In this document: piece after piece, positions 13,814 through 15,377 of the stretch
How the letters are laid out: each line of letters starts with the position of its first letter
Position numbering within the stretch: position 1 is the stretch's first letter
NCBI GenBank assembly: GCA_041484845.1
Contig: JBGPIK010000133.1
Location: 1-15,377, forward strand
Source of the DNA: JBGPIK01 sp041484845
GTDB taxonomy: Bacteria; Desulfobacterota; Binatia; UBA9968
Reading direction: 5' to 3'
Length of the DNA stretch: 15,377 nt
Translations under genes and position numbers: made by a program
The notes under the pieces: generated by a model
Database searches by the model: none
Told to the model about the DNA's origin: nothing
The model's input: only the letters and a program-made list of their open reading frames with translations

Positions 13814-14436
13814 GAGATCCCGTTCTGAGCAAAGCAACAAAGATAAACGAGGTCCGAGTCGCCGGCATATGCCTTGTGTTTTTAATATCCTGTCTATCGC
13901 TTCCCACGGCGGCGAGGGCAGACAGCCCGATCGAACAAGTGCGCGCGACCGTGGATAAGGTGCTTGCTATCGTCAGAAATCCCATCCCGAAATCGCCGGG
14001 TCAGAAGCAAGGTCTTCGCGCCCACTTGGCTGAGGCTATCTATCCCAGGTTCGACTTAGCTGAAATGGCGAAGCGTTCATTAGGACCGCATTGGGGACGC
14101 CTGACGGCCGAGGAGCAGAGGCAATTCGTAAAGATTCTCTCCGGGCTATTGGGAAGATCCTACGCCGACAACATTGAATCCTACAGTAGTCAAAATGCCC
14201 TCTACACCCGTGATGTCGCAGATACGGATTACGCGGAAGTGGACACAAAGATCGGCGCAGAAAAACGCGCGGATGTATCCATCAACGGCAAGCTTCATAG
14301 CGTCAACAAGGAAGGGAAAGTCTACGACCTGGTGATCGAAGACATCAGTTGGGTCAACCACTACCGATCCCGGTTCGATCGCGTCATCGCACGATCTTCT
14401 TTCGAGGATCTCGTTCGTGTCATGGCGAAAAAATAG
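13810..14436 (+). CDS. mlaC: MlaC/Ttg2D-family periplasmic phospholipid-binding protein
   Basis: A 208-residue exported protein. The signal peptide (helix at about 17-33, cleavage after ARA at 37) is followed by the MlaC fold: SPIEQVRATVDKVLAIV, then FDLAEMAKRSLGPHWGRLTAEEQRQFVKILSGLLGRSYADNI, and a C-terminal VYDLVIEDISWVNHYRSRFDRVI ending SFEDLVRVMAKK. MlaC ferries phospholipids between the outer membrane and the MlaFEDB ABC complex. None of the mlaFEDB genes is in the window, so this is a solitary copy. AGGAGGGG (13798-13805) sets the start at 13810, overlapping the previous gene by 4 nt. Family assignment is strong; lipid trafficking here is inferred. Confidence 0.9.
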   Translation: MRDPVLSKATKINEVRVAGICLVFLISCLSLPTAARADSPIEQVRATVDKVLAIVRNPIPKSPGQKQGLRAHLAEAIYPRFDLAEMAKRSLGPHWGRLTAEEQRQFVKILSGLLGRSYADNIESYSSQNALYTRDVADTDYAEVDTKIGAEKRADVSINGKLHSVNKEGKVYDLVIEDISWVNHYRSRFDRVIARSSFEDLVRVMAKK

Positions 14437-14657
14437 TCGTAGCCTTAAAGGATTTGACGGATTTGTTCATCGGGCACGCGGCAAAGGACCGAGTTTTAGA
14501 GAAAAAGGGCGCGCGCATCTTCCTTGATCCGCTGAGCATGCTTCACCTGAATAGCAAGGAACTCGATTACAAAGACTCGCTAATGCAATCGGGGTTCGTG
14601 TTTAATAACCCTAACTTCAAAGGAACGTGTGATTGCGGCACCTCGTTTGCTGTATAA
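14437..14657 (+). pseudogene. 3' half of an IscA/ErpA-type Fe-S carrier gene (5' part missing)
   Basis: The frame ending at TAA 14655 reads KDRVLEKKGARIFLDPLSM, then NSKELDYKDSLMQSGFVFNN, then PNFKGTCDCGTSFAV. This is the C-terminal half of the A-type iron-sulfur carrier family (xxDPxSxxxLxGxxIDYxxxLxxxGFxFxNPNxxxxCxCGxSF). The CxCG pair of cluster ligands is kept. The N-terminal half, with the first Cys in its CSGF context, is absent: upstream lies the end of mlaC, and there is no ATG in frame after the mlaC stop. The fragment is probably dead. It sits directly before a ferredoxin gene, so the lost gene may have belonged to an Fe-S neighbourhood. Confidence 0.7.
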
Positions 14658-14712
14658 GCGAGCGAAGGAATCACAAGACCCGCTTTTCGTGTCTGCGGAC
14701 ACAGGAGTAACC

Positions 14713-15288
14713 ATGCCAGATCTAACAGCACAACCTGAAGAGAAAAAGAAACGGAAAGGCACCGCTCTCCTTGCGGTCATGGATGAAAATTGCAGCAGCT
14801 GTGCCGGCTCACCCCTGTGTGAACTGCATTGTCCGGTAGAGAACTGCATTAATTTACTCTACGAGGAAACGCCCGGCGGCGGACTAAAGCCGTATCGGGT
14901 CTGGGTGGATAACGACAAGTGTATCGGCTGCCAGATGTGTTTCAGCGATGACTTAACCAAGATCCATCGGCATAAGGAAACAGGGGAAATATTTCGCGAG
15001 TACGCCGGCCGGTATTACGATAGTTCCAAAAGGCCGGTTGAGAAGGAAGAGGTTCCGAAGAAATTTCAACTAGAGCTTATCGGTACGGAATCCGAAGATC
15101 GGCTGGATAAGAAAATTTGTCCGTGGGACGCCATCAAAATGTACGAATTTGACGAGGGGGTGGAGGTTTCGAAATATTTCTACGAACCGAAAGAAATCGA
15201 GACGGCGAACGGTTTGTACGTGACCCACGCCGCTGAGAAGAAACGACTGGAAGAGAAGCAAGGAAAACTCTACGCGGCCGGCGAATAA
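14713..15288 (+). CDS. 2[4Fe-4S] ferredoxin-like protein with split second cluster motif
   Basis: A 191-residue soluble protein with nine Cys. Motif 1 is CSSCAGSPLCELHCP (Cys27, 30, 36, 40), that is C-x2-C-x5-C-x3-CP with three extra residues. Motif 2 starts CIGCQMC (Cys70, 73, 76), but its fourth Cys, in KKICPWDAI (Cys136), comes only after a 59-residue insertion instead of the usual three residues. All eight ligands for two cubane clusters are present, plus Cys45. It probably carries electrons to a partner flavoprotein or reductase that is not in the window. The start is ATG 14713, with AGGAG at 14703-14707. Charged N- and C-terminal extensions (KKKRK; EKKRLEEKQGK) are unusual for simple ferredoxins. 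I do not know the family name. Confidence 0.78.
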   Translation: MPDLTAQPEEKKKRKGTALLAVMDENCSSCAGSPLCELHCPVENCINLLYEETPGGGLKPYRVWVDNDKCIGCQMCFSDDLTKIHRHKETGEIFREYAGRYYDSSKRPVEKEEVPKKFQLELIGTESEDRLDKKICPWDAIKMYEFDEGVEVSKYFYEPKEIETANGLYVTHAAEKKRLEEKQGKLYAAGE

Positions 15289-15377
15289 ACATTGGAATCC
15301 GAGCACACTGGAAACATATTCTCTATGAAAAGTACGTAAGCGGGTACCGATAGTGCAGCAGCGTGCTGAAACACTCT

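Overview
The window looks like chromosomal DNA of an environmental, probably uncultivated Gram-negative bacterium. A periplasmic lipid carrier (MlaC), an orphan NMT1-type substrate-binding protein, an FtsH/slipin pair and several small stress-type families (BON, YtxH, VIT, DUF1003, perhaps DUF3309) together suggest a soil or subsurface lineage near Desulfobacterota, Binatota or Methylomirabilota. That placement is inference; there is no rRNA or tRNA in the window to test it. Base composition is moderately GC-rich, with AT-richer intergenic stretches.

Layout. 1-180 is the 3' end of a BON-domain gene. 363-1355 is a small operon behind a palindromic element (site A): a 77-residue membrane-anchored or exported unknown, a YtxH-like protein and a 105-residue unknown. 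1484-1945 is a second copy of the element (site B) with an ABM-like small protein. 2229-3389 is an RlmL/YpsC-type rRNA methyltransferase, followed by a relic of a DUF1003 gene. 3644-4484 is site C and a VIT/CCC1-type metal transporter. 4733-8103 is a membrane protein quality-control cluster: FtsH, a small zf-TFIIB protein and a slipin. On the minus strand, 8254-10729 holds an MFS exporter and an orphan NMT1-like binding protein. 11058-12755 is a phosphomannomutase-family enzyme. 12975-13183 is site D with a frameshifted hydrophobic relic that may be DUF3309. 13502-14436 is a conserved small protein overlapping mlaC by ATGA. 14437-14657 is the 3' half of an IscA/ErpA gene, and 14713-15288 is an unusual 2[4Fe-4S] ferredoxin.

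The main observation is a four-copy promoter-like module. Each copy has an 18-bp palindrome close to CTGTCCAATATTGGACAG, then 17-18 bp, then a CGTA box. At three copies the likely start codon lies 106-109 nt past the CGTA box; the fourth precedes a relic. All four stand in front of small envelope or stress-type genes or their remains. I do not recognise the module as a described operator. It looks like the signature of one regulator, or of one alternative sigma factor with an activator, controlling a local envelope-stress regulon. Three gene relics in the same window (DUF1003, the DUF3309-like ORF, IscA) show that this accessory region is turning over.
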